From Thalassotalea insulae (GTDB lineage Bacteria > Pseudomonadota > Gammaproteobacteria > Enterobacterales > Alteromonadaceae), in contig NZ_BSST01000001.1 in NCBI RefSeq assembly GCF_030161395.1, positions 124,001 to 188,000 of the forward strand: a stretch of 64,000 nucleotides of DNA. Reading direction: 5' to 3'. Of this stretch, positions 17,173 to 27,288 are shown piece after piece. Each line of letters begins with the position of its first letter. The first letter of the stretch is position 1. A program made the translations under genes and the position numbers. The notes under the pieces are model-generated. The model did not search any database. It was given only the letters and a program-made list of their open reading frames with translations, and was not told the origin of the DNA.

Positions 17173-18834
17173 TTAACTTTTAGCGTTTTTAAACGCTGCA
17201 GCCATAGCACTTAAACCAGTATCTTCAGATTGGTTTAAGCTGTCCATTGCTTCACGCTCATCAGCTTGATCTTTCGCTTTGATAGACAAGCTGATAGTGC
17301 GGTTCTTACGATCTACGCCCATGTATTTAGCTTCTACATCATCACCAACTGATAATTCAGTTGAAGCATCTTCGATACGCTCACGAGAGATATCAGAAAC
17401 GCGTAAGTAACCTTCAACACCTTCTGCTAATTCAATCTTAGCACCTTTAGCGTCTACTTCAACTACCTTACCTGTAACAATAGCACCTTTTTTGTTATCT
17501 GCAAGGTATTGATTAAACGGATCATCTTCAGTCTGTTTAACACCTAATGAGATACGCTCACGCTCTGGATCAACTTGTAATACCACAGCTGAGATTTCAT
17601 CGCCTTTCTTGTATTCACGAACAGCTTCTTCACCACCTGCCCATGAAATATCAGATAAGTGAACAAGACCGTCGATACCACCGTCAAGACCAATAAAGAT
17701 ACCAAAATCAGTAATTGACTTGATCTTACCAGAAACTTTATCACCTTTGCTGAAGTTCTTAGCAAACTCTTCCCATGGATTCGGGATACATTGCTTAAGA
17801 CCTAGAGAAATACGACGACGCTCTTCATCGATTTCTAATACCATCACTTCAACTGTGTCACCTAAGTTAACCACTTTAGATGGGTGGATGTTCTTGTTAG
17901 TCCAATCCATTTCAGAAACGTGAACTAAACCTTCAACGCCTTCTTGGATTTCAACGAAACAACCGTAGTCAGTTAAGTTAGTTACGCGACCAGAAAGTTT
18001 AGCACCTTCAGGGTAACGCTTAGCGATAGCTACCCATGGATCTTCGCCTAACTGCTTCATACCTAATGAAACACGTGTACGTTCACGATCGAACTTCAAT
18101 ACTTTAACTTGGATCTCGTCACCAACGTTTACAATTTCACTTGGGTGCTTAACACGCTTCCAAGCCATATCTGTGATATGTAATAAACCGTCGATACCAC
18201 CTAAGTCTACGAATGCACCGTAATCAGTTAAGTTCTTAACGATACCTTTAACTTCGATACCTTCTGCTAACGACTCTAACAATGCATCACGTTCTACGCT
18301 GCTTTCAGATTCGATAACGGCACGACGAGAAACAACAACGTTATTACGCTTCTGATCAAGCTTAATAACTTTAAATTCTAAATCTTTACCTTCAAGGTGA
18401 GCTGTGTCACGTACTGGACGAACATCTACTAATGAACCTGGTAAGAAAGCACGAATGTTGCTAACTTCAACCGTGAAGCCACCTTTAACTTTACCGTTGA
18501 TAACACCGATAACAGTTTCTTTTTCTTCATATGCTTTTTCAAGCACTTGCCATGCTTCATGACGTTTTGCTTTTTCACGAGAAAGTATTGTTTCACCAAA
18601 ACCATCGTCAGTAGCGTCTAATGCAACATCAACTTCTGCACCAACTTCAATTTCTACTTCACCAGCAGAGTTTTTAAATTGGTCAATTGAGATAACAGAT
18701 TCAGATTTTAAACCAGCGTCAACTAAAACGTTGTCTTTGTTGATGGCTACTACAGTCCCTTTAATGATTGAACCAGGACGTGTTTCGATTTCTTTTAAAC
18801 TTTCTTCAAAAAGTTGGGCAAAATTTTCAGTCAT
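17173..18834 (-). CDS. rpsA: 30S ribosomal protein S1
   Basis: The mRNA-binding ribosomal protein that helps bring messages to the 30S subunit. It has six S1/OB-fold repeats, seen as recurring GxVxxITDYGxFVxxxxxxGLxHxS units. The start is set at ATG 18834 ([13 protein letters not shown]), which gives 553 residues, near E. coli's 557; the upstream extension in the same frame is not family-like. The upstream neighbour is cmk, 120 bp away, the classical cmk-rpsA order. Confidence 0.97.
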   Translation of the reverse strand: MTENFAQLFEESLKEIETRPGSIIKGTVVAINKDNVLVDAGLKSESVISIDQFKNSAGEVEIEVGAEVDVALDATDDGFGETILSREKAKRHEAWQVLEKAYEEKETVIGVINGKVKGGFTVEVSNIRAFLPGSLVDVRPVRDTAHLEGKDLEFKVIKLDQKRNNVVVSRRAVIESESSVERDALLESLAEGIEVKGIVKNLTDYGAFVDLGGIDGLLHITDMAWKRVKHPSEIVNVGDEIQVKVLKFDRERTRVSLGMKQLGEDPWVAIAKRYPEGAKLSGRVTNLTDYGCFVEIQEGVEGLVHVSEMDWTNKNIHPSKVVNLGDTVEVMVLEIDEERRRISLGLKQCIPNPWEEFAKNFSKGDKVSGKIKSITDFGIFIGLDGGIDGLVHLSDISWAGGEEAVREYKKGDEISAVVLQVDPERERISLGVKQTEDDPFNQYLADNKKGAIVTGKVVEVDAKGAKIELAEGVEGYLRVSDISRERIEDASTELSVGDDVEAKYMGVDRKNRTISLSIKAKDQADEREAMDSLNQSEDTGLSAMAAAFKNAKS

Positions 18835-18954
18835 AATATTTATATGAACTCTTAAGTTATCCAATCCACTTACATGTGTCATGGGGTTGTTAATAAACCT
18901 AAAGTATCCTTACGTTAGGTGAAAAATTAATTCCAAAACAGTTGAAATTAATAG

Positions 18955-19635
18955 TTACGTCAATTTCTCATTAGCAAATAATAAAATTTTACCGACGACT
19001 TCATCTATAGAAAGCTCAGTAGAATCAACAATTAACGCCCCTTCTGCTGGCACTAACGGAGCCACTTTACGGCTCTGATCACGTTCATCTCGTTGACGTA
19101 TGTCATCCAGAAGGCGCGTGATTTTAACATCAAAGCCTTTTTCTTTCAACTGATTAAATCTGCGCTGCGCGCGTTCTTCCGCACTGGCGGTTAAAAAAAC
19201 TTTCACTGGCGCATCAGTAAAGACCACTGTGCCCATATCACGACCATCGGCCACTAACCCTGGAGAAACTTTAAACGCACGTTGTCGACGTAATAACGCT
19301 TCTCGTACGCGGGGAAATGCCGCTACTTTAGAGGCAATCGCGCCAATCTCTTCGGTGCGAATATGATCAGTGACATCTTCACCCTCAAGTATCACCCGAC
19401 TTTCTCCATCGGATGAAATTTCAAACTGGACATCTAAATGTGCAGCAATCGGGATCAACGGCTCCTCTTCTTCAACTGAAAGATGATGATACTGTGTTGC
19501 TACCGCTAACACTCTATAAATAGCACCACTATCAAGCAGTTGCCATCCTAACTGTTCAGCGACTAAGCGTGCTGCAGTTCCTTTACCAGCACCACTGGGA
19601 CCATCTATCGTGATCACTGGAATGTTTTCCTGCAT
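18955..19635 (-). CDS. cmk: Cytidylate kinase
   Basis: Phosphorylates CMP and dCMP. The P-loop [12 protein letters not shown] (residues 8-19), [10 protein letters not shown] near 130 and [13 protein letters not shown] near 150 identify the long bacterial type. Length 226 is typical (E. coli 227). It sits between aroA and rpsA in the conserved serC-aroA-cmk-rpsA block, with 87 bp to aroA. Confidence 0.97.
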   Translation of the reverse strand: MQENIPVITIDGPSGAGKGTAARLVAEQLGWQLLDSGAIYRVLAVATQYHHLSVEEEEPLIPIAAHLDVQFEISSDGESRVILEGEDVTDHIRTEEIGAIASKVAAFPRVREALLRRQRAFKVSPGLVADGRDMGTVVFTDAPVKVFLTASAEERAQRRFNQLKEKGFDVKITRLLDDIRQRDERDQSRKVAPLVPAEGALIVDSTELSIDEVVGKILLFANEKLT

Positions 19636-19722
19636 ACATTTATCTCCTAATGTCGAAAATCGGCGGCATTATACGGGAATTATATTTCAAAATCGCGTAA
19701 AAAATTATTCTGTAACATATTT

Positions 19723-21003
19723 TCAGCAGGAGACTTGCGCCAACTTGTCAAAATAATCAGGAAATGTTTTTGCCGTACATTTAGGGTCATTTATCGTCAC
19801 GGGAGTATCACTCAGTGCAACAAGAGAAAAACACATTGCCACCCGATGATCATTGTAGGTATCAATTTCAGCATGTTTTAATAACTGTGGCGGAGTAATC
19901 GAAATATAATCTTCTCCTTCAATAACTTGTGCCCCAACCTTTTTAAGCTCAGTTGCCATTGCAGTTAGCCGATCTGTTTCTTTAACCCGCCAGTTATAGA
20001 TATTACGAATAGTGGTGGTACCGTTAGCAAAAAGTGCCGTTGTGGCGATTGTCATCGCCGCATCCGGAATATGATTCATATCCATATCAACCGCCGTTAA
20101 TGCTTTTCCTTTAACCGTGATAGACTCATCATGCCAAATAACCTCTGCTCCCATTTTTTCGAGCACATCAGCAAAATGTTTATCTCCCTGGACACTTAAT
20201 TTACCAACACCATGTACAGTAACTTCTCCGCCTTTAATTGCACCGGCCGCAAGAAAATATGAGGCAGAAGATGCATCCCCTTCCACCATATACCGGTCTA
20301 CAGACTGGTATTTTTGACCACCTTTAACAGTAAATGATTGATAACTATTATTTTTCACTGTCACACCAAACCGGCGCATAATATCTAAAGTGATATCAAT
20401 ATAAGGCTTAGAAACCAGTTCGCCGTCAATGACGATATTAGTGTCGGTTTTTAACAAGGGCGCTATCATCAAAATAGCCGTTAAAAACTGACTAGAAATA
20501 GAACCATCGATCGTCACTGTACTACCAGACAATGCTTTGCCGACAATTTTTACCGGTGGATAATCTTTGTTTTCTAAATATTGAATATCCGCATCAAGCT
20601 GTGCTAATGCATCAACCAAATGACCAATTGGTCTTTCTTTCATTCTTGGTTCGCCCGTTAAGACAAACTCGCCATGACTTGCAGCAAGTGCTGCACATAA
20701 AGGTCGCATTGCGGTACCAGCATTACCTAAATATAACTCGAGTGCTTCAGTTGTGTTAAAAAAACCACTATTACCAACAACAGTGCACTCTGTACCGCAA
20801 TCACTTAACTGATATTCAATACCAAGACTCGCTAATGCATTTAACATATGCTGAATGTCGTCACTGACCAGTAAATTGGTGATTTTAGTTGTGCCATTCG
20901 CTAATGCTGCAATTAACAACGCGCGGTTAGACAAGCTTTTAGAGCCGGGTAAAAACACTTCGCCTTGAATTTTAGCGATTGGCTGTAAGGTTAACTGCTC
21001 CAC
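19723..21003 (-). CDS. aroA: 3-phosphoshikimate 1-carboxyvinyltransferase (EPSP synthase)
   Basis: The sixth step of the shikimate pathway and the target of glyphosate. [13 protein letters not shown] (PEP/S3P site) and [14 protein letters not shown], with Gly96 of the class I pattern, are visible, plus [13 protein letters not shown]. The start is placed at GTG 21003, which lies one base after the serC stop (TAA-C-GTG), has AGGAGA 9 nt upstream and gives an N-terminus (MEQLTLQPI) like E. coli's MESLTLQPI and a length of 426. A longer TTG start inside serC is unlikely. It is translationally coupled to serC. Confidence 0.96.
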   Translation of the reverse strand: MEQLTLQPIAKIQGEVFLPGSKSLSNRALLIAALANGTTKITNLLVSDDIQHMLNALASLGIEYQLSDCGTECTVVGNSGFFNTTEALELYLGNAGTAMRPLCAALAASHGEFVLTGEPRMKERPIGHLVDALAQLDADIQYLENKDYPPVKIVGKALSGSTVTIDGSISSQFLTAILMIAPLLKTDTNIVIDGELVSKPYIDITLDIMRRFGVTVKNNSYQSFTVKGGQKYQSVDRYMVEGDASSASYFLAAGAIKGGEVTVHGVGKLSVQGDKHFADVLEKMGAEVIWHDESITVKGKALTAVDMDMNHIPDAAMTIATTALFANGTTTIRNIYNWRVKETDRLTAMATELKKVGAQVIEGEDYISITPPQLLKHAEIDTYNDHRVAMCFSLVALSDTPVTINDPKCTAKTFPDYFDKLAQVSC

Positions 21004-21004
21004 G

Positions 21005-22090
21005 TTAACTATTCTCCTGTTCAAATGCTTTCATAAAATCAACCAGTGTTTGTACACCTTCTAGCGGCATTGCATTGTAGATACTGGCGCGCATACCACC
21101 GACTGAACGATGACCTTTTAACGCAACTAACCCTTGCTCTTTTGCAGCGCTGAGAAATTTGCTATCGAGTGATTCATCCATTAACCAAAAAGGAATATTC
21201 ATTAAACTACGGTTATTAGAAATAATTCCGTTACGATAAAAATCACTGCGATCGACATATTGATAAAGCAACTCGGCTTTTTGCTGATTATTATGTTGTA
21301 TCGCACTAACACCGCCTTGCTCTTTCAACCACTGGAATACCAGGCCGGCTAAATACCAAGCATAGGTAGGTGGTGTGTTATACATAGAATCATTATCGGC
21401 AATCAATTGATAATTCATGATGCAGGGCGTCTCTTTACGTGCTTGACCTAATAGAGATTGCTCAATAATAACTATCGTTAAGCCCGACGGGCCAATATTC
21501 TTTTGGGCACCAGCATAAATCATCGCAAACTGACTGACATCGATTTCACGAGACAATATGGTTGATGACATATCTGCAATTAATGGCACACCACCAGTTT
21601 CAGGTATATCAAACATTTCAATACCATCTACTGTTTCATTGGGGCAATAATGGACATATGCGGCATCGGATGTTAACGGCCAGTCACGACTATCCTTGAC
21701 TTGCTTAACCCCATTAACTTCTTCCACGACATTGATTGTATTCACTTCACCATAGTTTGCTGCTTCTTGCGCTGCGGCTTTTGACCAGGAACCGCTAACA
21801 ATATAATCCGCTTTGCTGCCGGCAGCTAACAAATTGAGCGGTACGGCAGAAAATTGTCCTCGGCCACCACCGTGACAAAATAATACTTTATAGTTATCTG
21901 GGATATGCATGAGTTCACGTAAATCTGCCTCAGCTTTTTCCGCTAGTGCAATAAACTCTTTACTTCGATGGCTCATTTCCATCACTGAGCAACCAGTATT
22001 TTGCCAATTGAGGAACTCTTGCTGTGCCTGTTGCATCACTTGAGCCGGGAGCATGGCTGGACCTGCAGAAAAATTATAAACAGCGGACAT
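21005..22090 (-). CDS. serC: Phosphoserine aminotransferase
   Basis: Transfers an amino group to 3-phosphohydroxypyruvate in serine synthesis and also acts in pyridoxal phosphate synthesis. The N-terminus [11 protein letters not shown] and the PLP lysine Lys197 in [10 protein letters not shown] are diagnostic. The ATG at 22090 is chosen because it begins [11 protein letters not shown]; the upstream in-frame extension (to 22147) is not family-like. Length 361 is normal. It is followed directly by aroA, and its last codons carry the aroA ribosome-binding site. Confidence 0.97.
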   Translation of the reverse strand: MSAVYNFSAGPAMLPAQVMQQAQQEFLNWQNTGCSVMEMSHRSKEFIALAEKAEADLRELMHIPDNYKVLFCHGGGRGQFSAVPLNLLAAGSKADYIVSGSWSKAAAQEAANYGEVNTINVVEEVNGVKQVKDSRDWPLTSDAAYVHYCPNETVDGIEMFDIPETGGVPLIADMSSTILSREIDVSQFAMIYAGAQKNIGPSGLTIVIIEQSLLGQARKETPCIMNYQLIADNDSMYNTPPTYAWYLAGLVFQWLKEQGGVSAIQHNNQQKAELLYQYVDRSDFYRNGIISNNRSLMNIPFWLMDESLDSKFLSAAKEQGLVALKGHRSVGGMRASIYNAMPLEGVQTLVDFMKAFEQENS

Positions 22091-22309
22091 GAGAAACTTA
22101 CAACCTTTTCTAATAGTAAATGTAAATGTGTGATTTATTACAGCCAACGAGACTTAATAAGATCAAAAAATGTGTGACTAAAATGTCATTGCCACTTGAA
22201 GCAATCATGCTCTTGCGACATTGCCTACACGGATCTAGGCACTTAGCCCAACCAGAAACAAAAACTGACCGTATATCCTCGGCTCAGGCATCCTGTTTGC
22301 CCTACTCCT

Positions 22310-22410
22310 GTACCCGTGCAGTCGTGTACATCGTCGCTCTTTTACATCCATGTAACCCCGACATACAGTACTTTCTGTACATAAACCCTTGCTAACACCA
22401 TCCATGGCTC
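22310..22410. repeat. Cluster of short inverted repeats, possible dispersed intergenic element
   Basis: Within the 394-bp serC-gyrA gap there are several short palindromes. TTACAT-CC-ATGTAA lies at 22342-22355 and CCAT-CC-ATGG at 22398-22407; both share the 8-mer CATCCATG, 54 bp apart. TACAG-N6-CTGTA lies at 22364-22379. GC-rich short repeats of this look recur between genes in some Alteromonadales, but I cannot confirm other copies from one window. No gene is supported here. Confidence 0.35.
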
Positions 22411-22433
22411 GCAAGAATAAATATTTCCATATA

Positions 22434-22463
22434 TAAAAAAATAGGCGGTTAATACCGCCTATT
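22434..22463 (-). terminator. Intrinsic terminator after gyrA
   Basis: A 10-bp stem (AATAGGCGGT / ACCGCCTATT, arms 22440-22449 and 22454-22463) with a 4-nt loop is followed by Ts on the minus strand. It lies 21 bp after the gyrA stop codon. Confidence 0.85.
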
Positions 22464-22484
22464 TTATTTTATATTGCGGTAACG

Positions 22485-25190
22485 CTAGTCGTTATCGCCC
22501 TCGCTGAGTTGTTCACTTTGTTCAGCTACCGGCGGCGTTTCACTAAACGATTCATTTGCTTCTATTGATGTATCACCTTCGTCATCAGGTAATTCATCTT
22601 CTTCTATTTCATCAATACGTTGCAGTGCTACCACGTGTTCATCTTCAGCAGTACGGATAATACGCACCCCTTGTGTATTACGACCAATGACACTGACTTC
22701 ATTGACGCGAGTACGTACTAAGGTACCGTTATCTGTGATCAACATGATCTCATCCTGATCTTCAACCTGAACAGCACCAACGACAGGGCCGTTACGCTCA
22801 CTGACTTTAATCGAAACAACCCCTTTGGTTGCACGACTTTTCGCAGGGTATTCTTCCAGCGCAGTACGCTTACCGTAACCGTTTTGCGTTATTGTTAAGA
22901 TCGCGCCATCATTTTTCGGTACGATCAAAGACACCACTTTTTGGTTACCTTCAAGCTTAATACCTCGTACCCCGGTCGCTGTACGTCCCATTGCACGTAA
23001 TGCGTGAATTTCTTCACCCGTTTCAGGATCTAGCTTCACTTCACCCGTTTCACTATCACGGGCTTTTTCATTAAAGCGAACCACTTTACCTTCGTCAGAG
23101 AACAACATGATGTCATTTTCTCCGTTGGTAATATCAACGCCGATTAAAGTATCGTCATCTCGTAAGTTCAAGGCAATAATACCGTTTGCACGTTGATTAG
23201 AATATGCCGTTAATGGCGTTTTCTTCACCGTGCCAGACGCGGTCGCCATAATAATAAATTTATCTTCTTCGTATTCTCTAACCGGTAGAATTGCAGTGAT
23301 CTTTTCATCACTTTCTAATGGCAATAAATTAACAATTGGACGACCACGGGCCGTGCGACTCGCCAATGGCAATTGATAAACCTTAAGCCAATACAATTTA
23401 CCTCGGTTTGAGAAACATAAAATCGTATCATGGGTATTTGCCACTAATAAACGTTCGACAAAGTCTTCTTCCTTCATCTTAGTCGCGGCTTTACCCTTAC
23501 CACCACGGCGCTGTGCCTGATAATCAGATAATATCTGATATTTGACATAACCTTCGTTAGATAGCGTGACCACTACATCTTCTTCACAGATTAGATCTTC
23601 TAACGATAAATCATGTGACGCATTTGTAATTTCAGTACGGCGCTCATCACCAAATTCATCACGGATCAACTCTAATTCTTCACGAATCACTTCCATCAAA
23701 CGTACCGGGCTGGCTAAAATATGCATTAGCTCGGCAATTAAGTCTAATAACTCTTTGTACTCATTTAGAATTTTTTCGTGTTCCATGCCAGAGAGTTTAT
23801 ACAACTGCAAATCAACAATCGCTTTCGCTTGTTCTGGCGTTAAATAATATAAACCATCACGAATACCGTATTCAGGCTCTAACCATTCAGGACGTGCAGC
23901 ATCAGTACCAGCGGCTTCAAGCATGCTACTAACATTACCCAATTCCCAGCCACGTGCGACTAACTTTTCTTCAGCATCTTTTCTATTATTAGAATTTTTC
24001 ACCAGTTCAATAACAGGATCGATATTAGCAAGTGCAATCGATAAACCTTCTAATATATGAGCGCGATCACGTGCTTTACGTAATTCGAAAATAGTACGAC
24101 GAGTCACGACTTCACGGCGATGAAGAATAAAGGCTTCCAGCATGTCTTTTAAATTGAATAATCTAGGCTGGCCGTTACTTAAGGCCACCATATTCAAACC
24201 AAAAGAGATTTGCATTTGTGTCAATTTAAAGAGGTTATTTAATACCACTTCACCGACATCACCGCGCTTAACTTCAATCACCATACGCATGCCGTCTTTA
24301 TCTGACTCATCACGTAATGCGGAAATACCTTCTAAGCGTTTTTCTTTCACCAACTCTGCCATTTTTTCAATTAGGCGAGCTTTGTTTACCTGATAAGGTA
24401 ACTCGTGAACAACAATGGTTTCTTTACCACTTTTCTCGTCAACTTCTATTTCAGCCCGAGCGCGAATTTTTATTTTACCACGGCCCGTTTTATAAGCTTC
24501 TTCAATACCAGCTCGGCCACTAATAATACCAGCGGTAGGAAAATCCGGCCCAGGGATATATGTGAGTAACTCATCACAAGTAATATCTTCGTTCTCAATA
24601 ACAGCTAAACAGCCATTAATCACTTCCGTTAAGTTGTGCGGTGGAATATTCGTTGCCATACCAACCGCAATACCTGAAGTACCATTTACCAGTAACGTTG
24701 GAATACGTGTTGGCATGACCGCTGGGATTTGTTCTGTGCCATCATAGTTAGGTACGAAGTCAACGGTTTCTTTATCGAGATCGGCTAAAATAGCATGCGA
24801 TATTTTATCCATGCGGATTTCGGTATAACGCATTGCTGCCGCTGAATCACCATCAACAGAACCAAAGTTACCTTGACCATCAACAAGCATATAACGCATT
24901 GAGAATGGTTGTGCCATACGAACTATAGTGTCATAAACAGCAGTATCACCATGCGGGTGATACTTACCGATAACATCACCAACAACACGGGCAGATTTTT
25001 TATAAGGTTTATTAAAATCATTACCTAGTACATTCATCGCGAATAACACACGACGATGTACCGGTTTTAAACCATCCCGAACGTCAGGTAACGCTCGTCC
25101 TACAATGACGCTCATCGCGTAATCTAGATAGGAACTTTTTAGCTCATCTTCAATATTGACTGGAGCAACATTTTTTGCCAGATCGGTCAT
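22485..25190 (-). CDS. gyrA: DNA gyrase subunit A
   Basis: The breakage-reunion subunit of DNA gyrase. The active-site Tyr122 is in [10 protein letters not shown], and the quinolone-determining region reads [10 protein letters not shown], with Thr83 and Asp87 (E. coli numbering happens to coincide), so there is no obvious resistance change; Thr at 83 is also the native residue in Pseudomonas aeruginosa. Six beta-pinwheel repeats with the GyrA box (QRRGGKG near 560) follow, then an acidic tail. Length 901 is normal. It is followed on the same strand by the repeat-bearing gap and then serC. Confidence 0.98.
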   Translation of the reverse strand: MTDLAKNVAPVNIEDELKSSYLDYAMSVIVGRALPDVRDGLKPVHRRVLFAMNVLGNDFNKPYKKSARVVGDVIGKYHPHGDTAVYDTIVRMAQPFSMRYMLVDGQGNFGSVDGDSAAAMRYTEIRMDKISHAILADLDKETVDFVPNYDGTEQIPAVMPTRIPTLLVNGTSGIAVGMATNIPPHNLTEVINGCLAVIENEDITCDELLTYIPGPDFPTAGIISGRAGIEEAYKTGRGKIKIRARAEIEVDEKSGKETIVVHELPYQVNKARLIEKMAELVKEKRLEGISALRDESDKDGMRMVIEVKRGDVGEVVLNNLFKLTQMQISFGLNMVALSNGQPRLFNLKDMLEAFILHRREVVTRRTIFELRKARDRAHILEGLSIALANIDPVIELVKNSNNRKDAEEKLVARGWELGNVSSMLEAAGTDAARPEWLEPEYGIRDGLYYLTPEQAKAIVDLQLYKLSGMEHEKILNEYKELLDLIAELMHILASPVRLMEVIREELELIRDEFGDERRTEITNASHDLSLEDLICEEDVVVTLSNEGYVKYQILSDYQAQRRGGKGKAATKMKEEDFVERLLVANTHDTILCFSNRGKLYWLKVYQLPLASRTARGRPIVNLLPLESDEKITAILPVREYEEDKFIIMATASGTVKKTPLTAYSNQRANGIIALNLRDDDTLIGVDITNGENDIMLFSDEGKVVRFNEKARDSETGEVKLDPETGEEIHALRAMGRTATGVRGIKLEGNQKVVSLIVPKNDGAILTITQNGYGKRTALEEYPAKSRATKGVVSIKVSERNGPVVGAVQVEDQDEIMLITDNGTLVRTRVNEVSVIGRNTQGVRIIRTAEDEHVVALQRIDEIEEDELPDDEGDTSIEANESFSETPPVAEQSEQLSEGDND

Positions 25191-25528
25191 AAAACGACGG
25201 TATCCCTAAAAATTAGAATATGGAAATTATTATTGTAAAAAACGCAGCGCATATTATCACAAAGATTCAATAGGCAGTACTGCTTTATAGCATGACATTC
25301 TGCTTTGCTTACGCGTCTATTTCAAGTGATTATTTTCGCAATAAGGTAATCTGACATCATTCTTGCATTTACTGTGCTTGGATTGACAGCGAATTGACTA
25401 AATCTCACACAACTAATTGCACTTTATCCAAGTGATAGATCAAACATTCCCCCTCATCAGCGCTAGGCGATATATTAACTTTAGTTTAGAATGCCAGCTC
25501 TTTAACTATTTAGATCTGCTTTATCACT
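25191..25528. other. Divergent gyrA / ubiG promoter region
   Basis: A 338-bp gene-free stretch between the divergent gyrA and ubiG starts. It must contain promoters for both. AT-rich segments and a TTGACA-like hexamer near 25384 are present, but no site is strong enough for me to assign. No terminator and no gene seen. Confidence 0.5.
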
Positions 25529-26233
25529 ATGTCGCAAAACGTCAACCTAGAAGAAATTGCCAAATTTGAAAAAGTCGCCAGTCAATGGTGGGAACTTGAT
25601 GGAGAATTTAAACCTTTACATCAAATTAATCCGGTGCGCCGACAATTTATTATTCAGTATATGCAGGAGTTATTTGAGCAAAAAATACTCGACGTAGGTT
25701 GCGGCGGCGGCATTTTAGCAGAAAGTCTTGCCAGACTTGGCGCAGATGTTACTGGCATCGACATGGGGGAAGAGCCGCTTAATGTTGCCAAGTTACATGC
25801 CTTAGAATCAGGAATAACTGTCAATTATCAAAAAATTACTGCCGAAGAAATGGCTATACAATTGCCCGGGCAATTTGACGCCGTAACGTGTATGGAGATG
25901 TTAGAGCATGTCCCTGATCCCGCGTCTATCGTAAAGGCTTGCAGCACCCTAGTAAAACCTGGCGGTTTTGTGTTTTTTTCAACACTCAATAAAACACTTA
26001 AGTCTTATTTACTGGCAATTGTCGCGGCAGAAAAACTTTTAAAATTAGTGCCTGACGGCACTCATGACCATCAGCAGTTTATCCGCCCTTCTACTTTAAT
26101 CGGCTGGGCTGAGGCCAATGGCTTAAAATGCATTGACGCTGCAGGCATTCATTATAATCCATTGACCGAAAATCATAAATTAATTGACTCGTTAGAGGTA
26201 AATTACATTTTATGTTGTCAGAAGGTGTCATAA
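25529..26233 (+). CDS. ubiG: Ubiquinone biosynthesis O-methyltransferase UbiG
   Basis: Carries out both O-methylation steps of ubiquinone synthesis using S-adenosylmethionine. The SAM motif [19 protein letters not shown] spans residues 53-71, and the family N-terminus [29 protein letters not shown] is present in pieces; [11 protein letters not shown] lies near 128. Length 234 is typical. It is divergent from gyrA as in E. coli and is followed one base later by a HAD phosphatase, which suggests coupling. Confidence 0.96.
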   Translation: MSQNVNLEEIAKFEKVASQWWELDGEFKPLHQINPVRRQFIIQYMQELFEQKILDVGCGGGILAESLARLGADVTGIDMGEEPLNVAKLHALESGITVNYQKITAEEMAIQLPGQFDAVTCMEMLEHVPDPASIVKACSTLVKPGGFVFFSTLNKTLKSYLLAIVAAEKLLKLVPDGTHDHQQFIRPSTLIGWAEANGLKCIDAAGIHYNPLTENHKLIDSLEVNYILCCQKVS

Positions 26234-26234
26234 C

Positions 26235-26900
26235 ATGAGTCAAGAACCTAGCAACATCGCCGCCGTTTTATTTGATCTCGATGGCACCTTATTAGATACC
26301 GCAGATGATCTAGGTGCCGCTTTAAATCACGTATTAGCCGGGCACAATTTGCCAGAAATTGAACGCGAGATTTTTCGCCCTGTTGCTTCAGATGGCGCCA
26401 AAGGCCTGCTTGAGCTCGGTTTTGGACAACGACTCAAAAATTATGACTATGATGTGCTACGTGAGAGATTCTTATCTTATTATCAATCGCATATTGCAAT
26501 TAAAACATGCCTCTACCCTGGTATTTCTTCATTGCTTAACACACTGAATCAAAATGACATTCCTTGGGGCATAGTGACAAATAAACCGGAACAACTCACT
26601 AAACAGTTGTTACCTCACTATGTAGAATTTGAGCAATGTCGGGTCATTGTGGGTGGAGATACCCTATCGACCAGAAAGCCCGACCCAGCACCGTTATTAT
26701 TTGCCTGCCAACGTTTAGAAGCTTCACCTGAGCATTGTTTATACATTGGCGATGCCCAAAGAGACATCGAAGCAGGTAACCGTGCCAAAATGACAACAGT
26801 TGTTGCCGCTTGGGGCTATATCAAAACAAGTGATGATATTAATCAATGGCAGGCTGACTATATCGCAAAAAGCATCAAAGATTGTTTAATGTATATATAA
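26235..26900 (+). CDS. HAD phosphatase, MupP / phosphoglycolate phosphatase type
   Basis: A 221-residue HAD-superfamily hydrolase. The nucleophile motif is VLFDLDGTLLDT with Asp14 and Asp16, motif II is GIVTNKP, and motif III/IV reads RKPDPAP and YIGDAQRDIEAG. It starts one base after ubiG. In Pseudomonas the gene next to ubiG is mupP, which dephosphorylates MurNAc-6-phosphate for peptidoglycan recycling; Gph, which removes phosphate from 2-phosphoglycolate, has very similar sequence. Context favours MupP, but the sequence alone does not settle it. Confidence 0.8.
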   Translation: MSQEPSNIAAVLFDLDGTLLDTADDLGAALNHVLAGHNLPEIEREIFRPVASDGAKGLLELGFGQRLKNYDYDVLRERFLSYYQSHIAIKTCLYPGISSLLNTLNQNDIPWGIVTNKPEQLTKQLLPHYVEFEQCRVIVGGDTLSTRKPDPAPLLFACQRLEASPEHCLYIGDAQRDIEAGNRAKMTTVVAAWGYIKTSDDINQWQADYIAKSIKDCLMYI

Positions 26901-27163
26901 TAATCAAGCTGATTATTTATAAAACAATATAAGTAACACATTGTAATTTATATATTTTTCACCCTATATGACAATTAGGAATATAGGGGTAAAATTTATG
27001 ACTAAAATAAATCTATTTAAAGAAAAAAAAACTAAATAATCGTTGCGTTTCTTAAAAATCAAATTAAAAAGACGATACTAAGTTAGTTGTTACTAACTAA
27101 ATAAATCTTCGTATAAATCCTAGTCAAATTATACACTTTTTAGTGCTTGCAATAGAGCCAAAA
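26901..27163. other. Gene-poor AT-rich region upstream of nrdA
   Basis: This is the first part of the 388-bp mupP-nrdA gap. It holds an 8-bp inverted repeat (CCCTATAT at 26962-26969, ATATAGGG at 26981-26988). Directly after it is a 13-codon open frame (26998-27039) with AGGGG at 26985-26989, too small to call a gene. ACACT-TTTT-AGTG lies near 27132-27145 and resembles an NrdR half-pair with shortened centre. Confidence 0.4.
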
Positions 27164-27211
27164 CCTCATTATCTTGTGATCAGTTTTGAGTTTAGCCCCA
27201 AGATATAGTGC
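27164..27211 (+). promoter_or_regulatory. Two probable NrdR boxes upstream of nrdAB
   Basis: Two 16-bp sites at 27164-27179 (CCTCATTATCTTGTGA) and 27196-27211 (CCCCAAGATATAGTGC) resemble the NrdR box (ACACwATATATwGTGT), matching about 11 and 12 of 16 positions. They are exactly 32 bp apart, the roughly three-turn spacing typical of paired NrdR boxes. The second is flanked by an 8-bp inverted repeat (TTTGAGTT 27185-27192, AACTCAAA 27215-27222). NrdR is the ATP/dATP-sensing repressor of ribonucleotide reductase genes. Confidence 0.55.
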
Positions 27212-27288
27212 ATTAACTCAAATTTGTGTTTTTGTAAACATTCACTCTAGATAATTAAAAAAATAATCGTAAATAATACAGGTTTTTC

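Noticed and set aside
22126..22395. Plus-strand 89-codon frame in the serC-gyrA gap
   Set aside because: It spans the palindromic repeats, has no ribosome-binding site and an unlikely composition; it is better explained as a repeat region.
22345..22406. Palindromes in the serC-gyrA gap as LexA sites or a CRISPR-like array
   Set aside because: None has CTGT-N8-ACAG, and there is no regular repeat-spacer period.
26998..27039. 13-codon frame MTKINLFKEKKTK with an AGGGG site
   Set aside because: It is too short and too Lys-rich to separate from chance in AT-rich DNA, and no terminator or conserved structure follows to suggest a leader peptide.
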